64,000 nt of DNA, from the NCBI GenBank assembly GCA_964017065.1, contig OZ024786.1, positions 13,631,469-13,695,468 of the forward strand, given 5' to 3'. Shown here piece by piece: positions 35,872 to 48,372 of the stretch; position 1 is the first letter of the stretch; each line of letters begins with the position of its first letter. This DNA is from Haliclona indistincta. Its lineage: Eukaryota > Porifera > Demospongiae > Haplosclerida > Chalinidae. The notes beneath the pieces are model-generated. The model made no database searches. It was given only the letters and a program-made list of their open reading frames with translations, and was not told where the DNA came from. The position numbers and the translations under genes are program-made.

Positions 35872-36432
35872 GTTATACCATACTTCAATGTTTCTGACCA
35901 ATCAGATTGCTCAAAACGAGGTGATTTATTTCACTTATTACACCTCCAATTTCACTTATCACACCGCAGAATGGACCCGTTGTGAACAAAACAATTATAC
36001 TGTCGTAGCTTGGAAAAAGATTTGATTCACGCACTTACACTTCGTAGTTAGCTTCTCCATGCTTAAGCGCTTCTAGTGAGACCCAAAGTAGCGCTTCTAC
36101 ACGGCTGGAAGATAGTAAACTGAAGCGTCGTCACTAACTTATGAATTCAAACGACGCGCTCTTACACGATCGTCGCTCGATGATGGAAACGGCGACACTA
36201 CTGGCTTCTCGCAACAGCAAAGGGCTTGTTTCAGTGCTTGGTAGTCTTGGGAAGCTTACCTGAGAGCGCAGTATGGTATAAATACCTTATACCATGAAAC
36301 AGTCGGGCAATACGGGATTAAAATCACCTTGGAAACCGAAATAGACGCCCTCGCGCTTCGCGCTCGGTCGTCTATACTATCGGTTTCCGCGGTGATTTAA
36401 ATCCCGTATTGCCCTCCTTTTCATGGTATAAC
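35872..36432. mobile_element. Inverted-repeat element with 'gttataccat' ends
   Basis: 'Gttataccat' at the left and 'atggtataac' at the right are inverted. Near the right side 'gggcaatacgggatt' and 'aaccgaaatag' are each matched by inverted copies, giving a strong internal hairpin at 36310-36415. Non-coding. Confidence 0.6.
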
Positions 36433-37087
36433 CTATATTTATATCACCTCCTATGAGGGAATTATCCGGTTTACAGTCACGAGCACGAGGGTGCGAAGTG
36501 CGCGAGTGCGAGTGACTGTAAATCAAATCAACTGTACTTGCTGTGTATTCACTAGTGCTTGTTAAAATCCATTTTAATCTTGGGTCCCACAACACTGTAT
36601 TGATTTTTTTAAACTGGTTCTTAAGACATGTCCATTATGTAAAGTATTTAAAATATTGGTTTTGGGGTCAACCTGCCCCACGAAATATTTTAACATCGAA
36701 CTTTTTTTATCAACATATGCGAATGTGCACAGCTTCTAGCAAGACTGCATGACTGTTGCTGCTGAAAGCTGTAATGATGCTTGTATTTGAATGAATGAAT
36801 CCTGCCGCCAATTTGTTAACCAGACCAAGATGCTCAGGCACTGGCAATCAGAGAGATGTTCCTGACAGCAAAGTAGCACTGTCGCTGGCTCAATAAAAGT
36901 AACTCCAGAAAAACAGACAGTATTTCAGCTTCAGCCAGCTAGCTCTTGAGCTTCCAACATACAACTCGCAACTCGGCATACACGTGTATAGAAATTTTTA
37001 TTGTGTTAAAAAAGTTTCGTGTGCTTTATTTTCGTGGGCCCACGAAAATATTTTAACAAATTTCCTGACTTACAGTACAGGTCCTCT

Positions 37088-37445
37088 CACACTTGTGCTG
37101 CAAGGTCACACATTACACAACATGTCTCTCAGGTTTGCAGGTCGCTTGTGTCATGGCGAAGCAGTAAATCGACAAGGCCACGCCCATGCACCAAGCACAA
37201 AAGAAATTCCCGAAAGAAATGCTTGTAGTATCCTGCAAGGTAGCATTACATAATAACTGAAGATAGTCTGCTCTTTGACTGGATAGGTCAGACTTTGTAA
37301 AGTAACTGCATGGTACTACAAGCATTTCTTTTTGTTGTGCTTGGTGCATGGGCGTGACCTTGTTGATTTACCATTTCACCATGAGACAAGTGACCTGCAA
37401 AACCCTGAGAGATAAAGTGTGACCTTGCAGCACAAGTGTGAAAGT
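37088..37445. repeat. Foldback element, arms about 135 bp
   Basis: The 37088-37225 arm ('cacacttgtgctgcaaggtc', 'gcccatgcaccaagcacaa') recurs inverted at 37310-37445. An 85-bp loop separates them. The open frames within are products of the repeat and encode nothing recognisable. Confidence 0.8.
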
Positions 37446-38311
37446 GCATGGTAACCTAAACAAAATTTCCCAAGCCTCTAGCCTAACCCATGGGCCTGTG
37501 CAATTCTTACAGAAGACATCTGTTCTTTTGTGTGTGGTTAGGCTGCTGACATAGCCTTGACCTCTTGTCAAAACCTCCAGCCGGCCTTTTTGTCAATGTC
37601 TAAGCTGACTGGCCCTTGCATTGTGTTGAGCTGAGAGTAGTGTGTGTACCATAGTGCTCAGTTATCCCCAGTCAATACTGGTTTGTATCTGTTGGACCAA
37701 TGTGTATAAAATGTTAGTAATAACTAGGTTAGAGACTTCTGATTGCAGTAGCAATATTCATTGTTAAGTTCACAAGCTGAAGAATGTAAAATGTATTTTG
37801 CAGTCACAAAATTTAATAGTTGCACACAATAGGGTATTTACTACAGGTTGCACAGCAGATTGTAGAGTGGGCACTCTTAGTTTCTTTTACCTACTATTGT
37901 ATACAGGCCCACATTATGTCATTGTTGGTATCTGTTTTGTCTCTGTTACTCATAGCACAGACTCATCAACCTGTTGTAGAATAGACGTCCTGGCATTGAC
38001 TGTGTGTAGTGTGCTGGTCATGTGAGCGGCTGCATATTTATTATACATTATGACTAGGTTTTCATAGATTTTGTATTTTCCACAGTGCAAAAACTACTGG
38101 TATCCTAGAAGTATTTTATTTGCTGGCTCCAATGGTAGTACTATGGAACCTTATGACCTCTGAAATGTGGGCAAATGTTGAAATGGAAAGAAACCGAACG
38201 CAGTTGACGTTGGACACTTCATCGACAATAATTATTCTCTGATATTCATGCTGTACTCTCCTATAATATTATTCTATGACTGTACTCACTGTAAAAAAAA
38301 AATTAGATTAG

Positions 38312-39054
38312 TCAGGGGGTTCCAGTGGCGGAAATTTTCGACCCCAGGCTGGTTTTTTACATAGCCCCAATACCCACCAACCCACTACGTCATAACGTGT
38401 CATATAATGATATTCACAAGTCAAACTAATTAATATTCATGAAAAGATGACGATTGAGACGATCGCGTACACGTAGCTCGTTGTCGATAGCGCGTGTGCG
38501 TCAGCCTTGTATCGATCGCGATCATGCAGAACACTGCTCCAGCAGCAGAGACCTGAAAGAGACGGCACTACCGCTGTGAATGTAGCCAAGATTAAGCGCG
38601 ACTACCACGTTTCAGAGCACAAGCGCATTGCTCGTCACAGAAAAGCACCCGATGCTGCTAAAACTCCACGATAGAATAGCTTCTTTCGACGGAAGAACAA
38701 CACTCAAGAGCTGAGTGCAGCTGAATCTACTGCAGAAGCTGGTGAGTAGAATGACTGCCTGGCTCAGGACCAGCTATGCATGCTAGCCACGCCTCCAGTC
38801 CACACCCTTCTCAGCATAATACCTGCGTTTTACAGTGTATGTATAATTCACACTGTAAATAATAACAAAAGCAAGTTATATCCGCATGATATGGACCTCC
38901 TCTGGTGTCAAGAACCTGCAAAAATACTCTAAAGTGCACCAGAGTTGTAGTGGCTAAAATTTACGCAAAATGACTTTTTGTGTAAAAACCCTCTCAACCC
39001 ATCCACCCACTTTTTGGCCTGGGGTCGGTAATTTTTCTTTCTGGGACCTCCTGA
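38312..39054. mobile_element. 743-bp inverted-repeat transposon with 6-bp TSD
   Basis: The ends are 'tcagggggttcc' and the complement of 'tcaggaggtccc', with a second inverted match ('gaccccaggc'/'gcctggggtc') just inside. It is flanked by duplicated GATTAG (38306-38311 and 39055-39060). The interior includes 'ggtgagtag'-like splice sites but no intact protein. Confidence 0.7.
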
Positions 39055-39414
39055 GATTAGTCATACAATAACTGAAGATATGGGAAATAGTTCGATTGAT
39101 GATGCTATCATATAGATTGTGATGCTATGGACAATGATTTGGTGACAAAGTCATGATTAGCACTATAGCGCATGCGTATAGTGCATATTATAATGCCTGC
39201 ACACATACTATTAGTACTGCTTTACTAGCGACCAGATTTCAGATAGCCTCCAGTCGTGTTTCGCTGCCTCGGTATCGTGACTGTCGTCTCCCTCGTGTGG
39301 TCGCTGTGTGTAATATTCTGCACCCGCCCCATCGCTGTGCGTTTCTTGGTGAGTTCTTTGAGGTTTAATGTTGCTGCTGTAGTTTATCTTTCTATTGTAC
39401 AATGCTCATACTGT

Positions 39415-39656
39415 CTAGTACCAAGGTCACTGTAGTGTAGTAGAGACACCAGTACCAGCGTCGCTGTAGTAGAGACACTAGTACCAGCGTCACTGTAGTA
39501 GAGACACCAGTACCAGCGTCACTGTAGTAGAGACACTAGTACCAGCGTCACTGTAGTAGAGACACCAGTACCAGCGTCACTGTAGTCGAGACACTAGTAC
39601 CAGCGTCACTGTAGTAGAGACACCAGTACCAGCGTCACTGTAGTAGAGACACTAGT
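39415..39656. repeat. 29-bp minisatellite, array 1 (about 8 units)
   Basis: The unit is 29 bp, with core 'gtagtagagacactagtacc' followed by a variable 'agcgtcact'. Units alternate between 'acaccagtacc' and 'acactagtacc'. It ends exactly where the 4-kb composite element begins. Confidence 0.95.
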
Positions 39657-40268
39657 AGAGTAAGTCACCAATATTCGGCCACCATCTATTATCGTGCACT
39701 CGTTCGTACACTTGCAAATACGCTACACAGATCAAACTTGACCTACGTATAGACACACACTTCCTCTGCCTGCATTGCAAATATGCAGCTCGTAACTGCT
39801 TCTTTGTCTACTGTGGAGACGAAGAAAGTGGGTAGCCGAAAACATCGATGTTCGGCAAAAGCAATCTATTATTAGCGATGCCAGGAAATTTTTTTTTTTG
39901 CATTTAAATAGGTACTTAAAATTTTCCAAAAATTCTACAATTGTTGTTTTATATCATTCACCAAAAAGTAAGTCGTTAGCTGCAACCAATCCTGAGATAT
40001 TAAATTTTAAAATAAGGCAAACAGCCAATAGTTTGTGCACCACTTCACTGTACAAACTGTGGCACCTTGTTATGTAATGTTTATACATGACTAGTGATGT
40101 CATTAATTAGTGGTTTGAGTTCAAGAAAACACATTCATTACAATATAAAATATTATAGCTGGCAAGTTTGGTGATGCATTTATCCCAAGATTCTCTTTCT
40201 CTGTCCATTTCATTGATCTGGGCTGTGGACTCAGCAATCTTAAAATCACGTCTTTTGATCCTCTGTCA

Positions 40269-40724
40269 TTAATTAGTCGTTTGAGCCACTAAAGAGATGC
40301 TGGAGTTAGCAGTTAACTCTTCAGTCTTTGCTCTTTCCTTTGCTAGCACACTGTCTTCCGAGTCAGTAACAGGCTCTGGAATGGTATGCCTGCCACAAAA
40401 CGGCTCTCCTAATAAAACCTCAATATATTCTCTTTTCTTGTTTCGCAATAGTAAACTTCTCCTCTTTTCTAGCCTACCAACCATAACTTTAAAACTTTCA
40501 AATGAGACTGTAAACGATTCATCACACACTGCTCTCATCAACTCATAGAAGTCTCTCCAAGGAGTACCCCTAGACTTTCGTACCTGGCAGAGCTCATACA
40601 CTGCACCCTTCTTAATGTTCGTTATCTTCATCACTTGGCTTGCGGAATAAAACTGGTTGATAGAGAGACCCAGCTTCTTGCAGTGATCCCCAGCGTATCT
40701 TTCTGCACTACTAGCTGTTGCCAT
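40269..40724 (-). CDS. Unrecognised 151-aa protein within the composite element
   Basis: Not recognised. The frame starts MATASSAERYAGDHCKK (an earlier in-frame Met at 40763 is possible) and stays open to 40269. The middle is charged and looks helical (SFESFKVMVGRLEKRRSLLL, then RNKKREYIEVLLGEPFCG); the C-terminus is acidic with many Ser/Thr. Normal amino-acid composition suggests a real or recently real protein, perhaps carried by the mobile element. No transposase catalytic motif, zinc finger or signal peptide seen. No splice-supported extension identified. Confidence 0.45.
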   Translation of the reverse strand: MATASSAERYAGDHCKKLGLSINQFYSASQVMKITNIKKGAVYELCQVRKSRGTPWRDFYELMRAVCDESFTVSFESFKVMVGRLEKRRSLLLRNKKREYIEVLLGEPFCGRHTIPEPVTDSEDSVLAKERAKTEELTANSSISLVAQTTN

Positions 40725-41286
40725 TTCGGCTCCTACCATATACATGTGTAAAAAAAACAACAAATTTGAATATTGCGTTTCCGCATTTTTCCGTTAAAAA
40801 TAACACTAGTTCTAAACTGGTAGTATGTAGTTCTACATGCTAAATTAATATTTGGCTGTTATCTTCTTGTACCTTCAACAGATCAGCCTAAACACAATTT
40901 TATTTGAGTTCAACAAGCAAGTACCACAAAAAGAATGCCAGAATCGAAATCAGCATGACAAAATAACCCTAAAACCAACTAACCTTGCTGTTTGAAGCGT
41001 TCGTTGTAGAGAAATTGAAAAGAATACCTCGGTGCCGCGTGCCTCCAATGCAAGCTTTACAAACAATTAGCACACTGATTTTCAATATTAATTTGTATTA
41101 CGAGTAATTAGAAGCAAACTTTCGACGTTCAATATCTCGAGAACTACTCGGTCTAATAACACAGAACAAAGATTGCTAAAAAGCGCTGGGCTTGTATCTC
41201 AAAGTATGAGCACATTTGTTTCTTATGAAAGAAAAGACTCTTCGCTGTAAGTCTTTTATTGTTTGCATTAGTATCTGGCATCGCTA

Positions 41287-42298
41287 CTATTATCGGCCAC
41301 CAGTCCTAGTGACTGATAGACGAATAGGGCGGGATTGCAAGTCAGTACTGCAAACATCTTTATCCATCAGCATTACAACGAGCTACAATTGAAAAGCTCT
41401 CGTCTTGCCGTCCGGGTACTTTTCTTTTCCAAAGACCCCGGGGTCGAGCAATCTATGTTCGGCAACTCATGATATTGTTTCAGTGCAATTTATGCTCAAA
41501 GAAAACACGATTGCGATACAGAAACACGTCGGCTGAGTAGAGCCATCTCATGTCTATCACAATCACCAAAATTCAGTAACCCTGCGTTCGTCTCTTGATC
41601 GCACAAGCTGCAAACAGCCAAAATAGTGGGCGTGGCTTCCAAGGAGCAACCCAGTGCTTGTAAAACAAAAAATAAACCGAGCATTCCAGAAGTCAAATTT
41701 GATTCTAAGCTTCTTTGTCGGCACTCGCAAAGTAGTTTAGCGCTGATCAATGACTGCACTCGTGATGGATATGGACAGTGCTTGCTGATTTGAGGACTTC
41801 TCTATAAAATTACTATCCATTACTAATGCAGTCACTGATCAGCGCTAAACTACTTTGCGAGTGCAGGCAAAGAGGCTTAGAATCAAATTTGACTTCTGGA
41901 ATGCTCGGTTTACTTTTTGTTTTACAAACACTGGGTTGCTCCTTGGAAGCCACGCCCACTATTTTGGCTGTTTACAGCTTGTGTGATCAAGAGACGAACG
42001 CAGGGTTACTGAATTTTGGTGATTGTGATAGACATGAGATGGCTCTACTCAGCCGACGTGTTTCTGTATCGCAATCGTGTTTTCTTTGAGCATAAATTGC
42101 ACTGAAACAATATCATGAGTTGCCGAACATAGATTGCTCGACCCCGGGGTCTTTGGAAAAGAAAAGTACCCGGACGGCAAGACGAGAGCTTTTCAATTGT
42201 AGCTCGTTGTAATGCTGATGGATAAAGGTGTTTGCAGTACTGACTTGCAATCCCGCCCTATTCGTCTATCAGTCACTAGGACAGGTGGCCGATAATAG
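41287..42298. repeat. Near-perfect 1-kb palindrome
   Basis: Arms of about 475 bp (41287-41761 and 41824-42298) are inverted copies with few mismatches around a loop of about 62 bp. Each arm encodes the same 87-codon frame starting MQSLISAKLLCECRQR (41496-41759 minus, 41826-42089 plus), differing at only a few residues. The duplicated frame is probably a by-product of the palindrome. Confidence 0.9.
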
Positions 42299-43650
42299 AT
42301 TGCTTTTGCCGAACATCGATGTTTTCGGCTACCCACTTTCTTCGTCTCCACAGTAGACAAAGAAGCAGTTACGAGCTGCATATTTGCAATGCAGGCAGAG
42401 GAAGTGTGTGTCTATACGTACGTCAAGTTTGATCTGTGTAGCGTATTTGCAAGTGTACGAATGAGTGGCCGATAATAGATGGTCAGTCAAACCGCCAGGG
42501 TAGAAAATTGCCCAATTTTATTTTAACAGGAAGTAGGCGGTGCCCTGGACATTTGAGGAGAAAACATGAAAGCTAGTCAGCTCAGGAAACGTCGTTTTTA
42601 TATCAGTTGTACACCGACTTGTTACTTCAGAATACGGATTTCAACTTACAAATGTTGGCTCTTTCGTTCTATCAAAACTGGGATTGGTAGCGTGTTTCAG
42701 AAGAAATGTACGACGGTTACAAGTTCGCCGAGCTCAGGATTGTTTGGGTCGAGTAGTAGCTTTTAGAGTGGCATACTCTCAGACGGTAAGGCAGACAACT
42801 CAAATAAGTTACTATTTCTGTAGGCCTGGGTATTAGCTTCAATTTAGTAATATACTTGGCTGCGTAAATTTGTCAAAACGAAAGTGTCCCACCGTTTTCT
42901 ATGGCTATTTGGCAGCGCCATCTTTGATCCTCCTATGTAAAGGTTGTATAATGCTACTAAGAATGGTAAAAATTAACATAGTTACTAGCCATGACTTCTA
43001 AACAGTGTTGGTAAGTCGTTTACTGACAGAATTAGCAATGAAACTATTGAAAGTACCGGTGTCTGCAGTACAGATCATACTATACAATATTTAGTTTTTC
43101 AAAGAACACACTGCAAAGAACAAGACCTTTATGGACAGTGATAGGACTAGACCTTTGGCCAGTCAGCTGCAACTGCATTCAGGACTCTGGGAACTGCTAT
43201 TATCTATTTAATAGCAATAATCAACGATGCATTATTAATTATTATACGATAACTAAGCGAGACATGACAGGACAACACTAATTTTCACAAATATGACTGA
43301 CAGGTTGCTTATCTTACTGATGAATTATAGAAACTAACAATCAGACTGTCAAAACGGAAATGTCCCACGTTTTTAAAGTTTAGTATTTTTACACTAGAAC
43401 TCAGGAATTACTGCATTGATTTTAATGAGACAAACTTTATATTATGTAGAAAAACATTACTTCTGGATATTTGTAATCGTTGAAGTGTAATTATATACGT
43501 GTGCTAAGATAAAGCTGTTGGAAGACAACCTGCGGGAAATTTTGTCTTGGTGTGCGTTTATTAGAGTGAAAATTATAACTCTTGATTTGTACGTATTTCG
43601 GGACACCTGCGGTTCGACTGTGGTGGCCGAATATTGGTGGCTTACTCTAC

Positions 43651-45045
43651 CAGCGTCACTGTAGTAGAGACACTAGTACCAGCAGCACTGTAGTAGAGAC
43701 ACTAGCACCAGCAGCAGTGTAGTAGAGACACTGGTACCAGCAGCACTGTAGTAGAGACACTAGTAGTCTAGTACCAGCGTCACTGTAGTAGAGACACTAG
43801 CACTAGCAGCACTGTAGTAGTACCAGCGTCACTGTAGTAGACACTAGTACCAGCGACACTAGTACCAGAGACACTAGTACCAGCGTCACTGTAGTAGAGA
43901 CACTAGCACTAGCAGCACTGTAGTAGAGACACTAGTACCAGCATCACTGTAGTAGAGACACTTGTACCAGCGTCACAGCAGTAGAGACACTAGTACTAGC
44001 ATCACTGTAATAGAGACACTAGTACCAGCATCACTGTAGTAGAGACACTAGTACCAGCATCACTGTAGTAGAGACACTAGTACCAGCATCACAGCAGTAG
44101 AGACACTAGTACTAGCATCACTGTAATAGAGACACTAGTACCAGCATCACTGTAGTAGAGACACTAGTACCAGCATCACTGTAGTAGAGACACTAGTACC
44201 AGCAGCACTGTAGTAGAGACACTAGTACCAGCATCACTGTAGTAGAGACACTAGTACCAGCAGCACTGTAGTAGAGACACTAGTACCAGCATCACTGTAG
44301 TAGAGACACTAGTACCAGCATCACTGTAGTAGAGACACTAGTACCAGCTTCACTGTAGTAGAGACACTAGTACCAGCGTCACTGTAGTAGAGACACTAGT
44401 ACCAGCATCACTGTAGTAGAGACACTAGTACCAGCATCACTGTAGTAGAGACACTAGTACCAGCATCACTGTAGTAGAGACAATAGTACCAGCATCACTG
44501 TAGTAGAGACACTAGTACCAGCAGCACTGTAGTAGAGACACTAGTACCAGCGTCTCTGTAGTAGAGACACTAGTACCAGCGTCTCTGTAGTAGAGACACT
44601 AGTACCAGCAGCACTGTAGTAGAGACACTAGTACCAGCAGCACTGTAGTAGAGACACTAGTACCAGCGTCTCTGTAGTAGAGACACTAGTACCAGCAGCA
44701 CTGTAGTAGAGACACTAGTACCAGCGTCTCTGTAGTAGAGACACTAGTACCAGCGTCTCTGTAGTAGAGACACTAGTACCAGCAGCACTGTAGTAGAGAC
44801 ACTAGTACCAGCGTCACAGCAGTAGAGACACTAGTACTAGCATCACTGTAATAGAGACACTAGTACCAGCAGCACTGTAGTAGAGACACTAGTACCAGCG
44901 TCACAGCAGTAGAGACACTAGTACTAGCATCACTGTAATAGAGACACTAGTACCAGCAGCACTGTAGTAGAGACACTAGTACCAGCATCACTGTAGTAGA
45001 CACTAGTACCAGCATCACTGTAGTAGAGACACTAGTACCAAGAGA
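43651..45045. repeat. 29-bp minisatellite, array 2 (about 48 units)
   Basis: Same unit as array 1. Variants at the 'agcatcact', 'agcagcact', 'agcgtctct' and 'agcgtcacagc' position alternate in blocks, giving higher-order periods of two to five units (for example 44520-44800). A few truncated units occur near 43840-43880. Confidence 0.95.
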
Positions 45046-45711
45046 GCTGTTAGTAGAGAGAACTGTTGCAAAATTTCCTCTTCTCTCCAGGTTGATTTCT
45101 CCTAGCGCAGCTCCTGGACTGTCTCGCACTAGCACCTTGTGGCTGTGTTATACAGCGCTGCTCCCTGGCTGTCTGTCTGGTCCGCTGCTGGCCTTGTAAG
45201 TGCAGTGGTATGTACATGTAAGCAGATATCTGTTTTTTTAATGTGTTTGTGTAGAAGGAAGAGAATTGTAGAAATTTTTGCCTAATCCACTTATTGTACA
45301 ATCGCACCCTCCTGGTCTACTGCAATCACAAAATAATTGCCTATCGTTTTACCTGATGAATCATTTTACATAGTTGTCCAATTTTGGAGCACCTTGCTGT
45401 ATACAGTCGATTTCAGTTGTATTGAAAATGGTGTGCATGTTTCCTTGAATGATGGAAGCACTGTGTACAATTTTTTGTGTAGTTCTTTTGAACAATTTCC
45501 GTGGCTCACAGAGTGGTTTCTTGGTAACAGGTATGCTATTTTCAACTTAACTGAAATTGACTTACGTGCTTGGGGTCAAACTTCCACTTACAGTTATAGT
45601 AGAGTCACACTGACTTGTCCAGCTCATTAAAAATACAAAGTTTCAGGTTTTCATTCAAGAGGGTGTTAGGTATTGGTAATAAAAACAGTGACGTTTTTAT
45701 TGAGATGACAT

Positions 45712-46425
45712 GCTAATTAATATTCATAACTTTTGCAAGTAGCTGTAGTTCTAGCCATTAGTATTCATACACACCTTGTTGCAGTGTGCGGCTTGTTTGT
45801 CGATCTACGGATATCGATCACAGCAATTTGTAGCCACGAAGCGTTGGCAATCAAGGAACAACAAGCTTGCCCAGAGAAACAAAGCACGATCAATTGTAAA
45901 CAATTTTCCCTTAGTTGTGTGAAATGGACGGAGCTAAAACTGCTTAATTGTGAAGCTCATCTGTCATCTGTACAGAAACTCTTGTATCAATTTCGCTGAG
46001 CATTGCTTGTACACAATATTACAGCTGCATGCCGCCAGACAGCACTGTTTGCGTAGCTTTATTATCGTGTACAAACAAAATCAATATTGGGGCTTCAGCA
46101 CAGATGCAGATGGAGCAGTTTTAGTGTTGTGATCAGTGACTCCTGTAGTAATCGATTATTTTATTACAAGGACCCACATTTGTCACTAGCTAGCTCCGTG
46201 CATTTCACACAACTAAAGAAAAATTGTTACAAATGATCGTGTTTTATTTTCTCTGGGTGAGCTTCTTGTTCTGTGACCACTAACACTTCGTGGCTACAAA
46301 TTGCTACATGTATGATCAATGTCTGTAGATTGACAAACAAGCTGAACACTGCAATTTGGTCTGCACAAATACCCATGGCTAGAAAATATAGCTACTTGCA
46401 AAAGTTATGAATATTTTAAACATGG
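45712..46425. repeat. Foldback element, arms about 225 bp
   Basis: Arms 45712-45935 and 46190-46425 are diverged inverted copies ('cataacttttgcaagtagct', 'gtagccacgaag', 'gtgtgaaatg.acggagc'). Part of the arm ('gctaatgaaatattcatgac') also occurs near 33315, so the element is dispersed. Non-coding. Confidence 0.65.
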
Positions 46426-46783
46426 TGGCAAGTACTCGCTAACTGGAGCCCAGGTTTAATTTCTCCCTGCTCTTGCTACTACTACAAAGTTCATGTGTCA
46501 GACATCATTCTAACCGCTCTAGAGTGCTTGTTGTGAAACACTGCCGTTCATAGCTTCTAAATTGAAAGAGTTATTCGTGGGCGTAAACCAGGAAAGTCAG
46601 CGCATCCCTGGTATGGCGCTAGCCTGGATTTTTTGTACTGTGTTTTACATGTAGCTTGCCAGTGCTGTAAAGCATTGTGTTTCTTTATAGGTCTTTGTCT
46701 GAATCACCACTATACTTAGTACAATACTTTACCTCCAAGCCCTGTTGATAATTATAGCAGTTGTTGTTGCACACGGTATGTTG

Positions 46784-47390
46784 TAGCCTCAAAACAGGCT
46801 CTTTTAATTTGTGTGGCAGAAAAAAGAGCCTGGTACACACTGTCTGCACATGTGCGTAAAATTCACGTGGTTTGGACGGATGTGACGAAATAATAATAAT
46901 ATTACCAATGCAGGCGGGACGAAGGGTGTGGTCAAGGAAACGAACATGGCGGCTTCTAGCTAACGCAATTCTAACGTAGATCATTCACCTTTCAAGAAAA
47001 TAGAGCTATTTTTGACAGCCACATATACTGAACTGCTGCTAGCAAAAGTACCACGCTGATCTGCTGAACGGATAAACGCGCAAAGCAACGACAGTAGAAA
47101 CATCGCTGTTATTGTACATAATGCGTACACTCGTCGCTCACTACTGCCTTGCCTGTACAGTATTACTAATGTAGTTAGCAGAACTTTCAATAAAGAAGAC
47201 CAAAACTTGTTCTGAAGCGAGATCCACAGTAACAGTTAGCGATGACGTAAATTTCGTGGCCCGTATTACAAACGTGCACGATAGTTTCCTATCGCGCCGG
47301 AATTCCGGCGCGATTTGGAGCATGTGCAGACAGTGTGTACCAGGCTCCTTTTTCCGCCCACACAAATTAAAAGAGCCTGGTTCGAGGCTA
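46784..47390. mobile_element. 607-bp Mutator-like (MULE) MITE with 9-bp TSD
   Basis: Long TIRs of about 75 bp start 'tagcctc..aacaggctctt' and include 'acacactgtctgcacatg'. They are flanked by an exact 9-bp duplication GGTATGTTG (46775-46783 and 47391-47399). Long TIRs with a 9-bp TSD are the hallmark of Mutator-type elements. No transposase frame inside. Confidence 0.85.
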
Positions 47391-48372
47391 GGTATGTTGT
47401 GAAAAAACACTGAGCATAATACAATGCAGTTAGTATTAGCACATTAATTCTAATTACCTCTACACCTCATTTACATGTAACTGTCATGCAGCGTAAAGTG
47501 TTCTAGAATAAGTTCGCTAATCTGACTATATTCCTGTGTGATGGAAAGCAATTGCGATTTCTTATTGGGTAAAGCCTGGATCACCACCGTAGATGCCAAT
47601 ACCTTATCTCCCAGTGCTCCTTATTGCGTCAGAACTACTTATCATGTAGTACACATTCAGATGAATAAACTTGTCAACACAACCAGCATGAAACCAAGTC
47701 ATCTAGCATGCCTTGCAGCTAACAAGAGTTCTGGTGCAGCTGTCTTTTCTGAGACTGAACTACAAAGCAATTCTTGCTGCTAAATGGCCACGCCCAATCA
47801 TAACGCAAGGGCGTGAATCATCTTGGTAGACTAGGAGCGTTTATTTCTCAGGAAAGACAGCTGCACCACAGCCCATATTAGCTGAAGATTATGCCAGATG
47901 ACTTGGCTACAAGCTGGTAGTGTCGAAAGATCTAGTTGCATAAAGGTACGTGAACAACAGCTGATCGTGCAGACAATTGTATTTTCAGAGCTTATAAAAG
48001 GTAAAGATTTCGCTCTGCTGTTCTATACTATAAAGCCAGCACAAGTGATCTCCGTCAAATAATTATTCTACTATTTTACTATTGACAGAGATTAGCACAT
48101 GCCATATTGCACCACAATTCCTTTTGCTCTGGTCGAGCAGAACGGCTTTAGTACAAAAAACGGAAATACCCGATTTATGGAATTACCCTGTTTACCTCAC
48201 TGTGATTACAGAGTTGATAACCTTTTTTCCTCTCCTAGAATTAGTCCTTCTGGCTATCCTTAGTCCTCTTACTCCTGGTGCTGTCTTCCATGGTGTTTCT
48301 GGTCGCTCCTCCCTTCCCTGGTGCTTAGAGTGTAAGTATATTGTTGTGCATGTGTATATGTTAGAGATATAC

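Larger units (their letters stand above)
39657..43650. mobile_element. 4-kb composite foldback element between minisatellite arrays
   Basis: The outer ends 'gagtaag.caccaatattcg' (39655) and its complement (43621-43650) form a TIR of at least 25 bp. Just inside, 39680-39884 is repeated inverted at 42286-42484. Further inside is a near-perfect 1-kb palindrome (41287-42298). The motif 'ctattatcggccacc' or its complement marks most internal borders (39680, 41287, 42286, 42475), so several related elements may be nested. One 150-residue frame is present on the minus strand. TSD not determinable because the target is repetitive. Confidence 0.7.
45046..48372. other. Stretch between minisatellite arrays 2 and 3
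   Basis: No supported gene. It holds a foldback (45712-46425), a 607-bp MULE-like element (46784-47390) and a small hairpin around 47730-47872. The 97-codon open frame at 45337-45630 has no recognisable domain. Confidence 0.45.

Noticed and set aside
41496..42089. Two nearly identical 87-codon frames, opposite strands
   Set aside because: Identity follows from the palindrome. No domain or splice context, so not listed as genes.
45337..45630. 97-codon frame (WSTLLYTVDFSCIENGV...)
   Set aside because: Ordinary composition but no start context, splice partners or recognised domain. Kept only as part of the surrounding non-coding entry.
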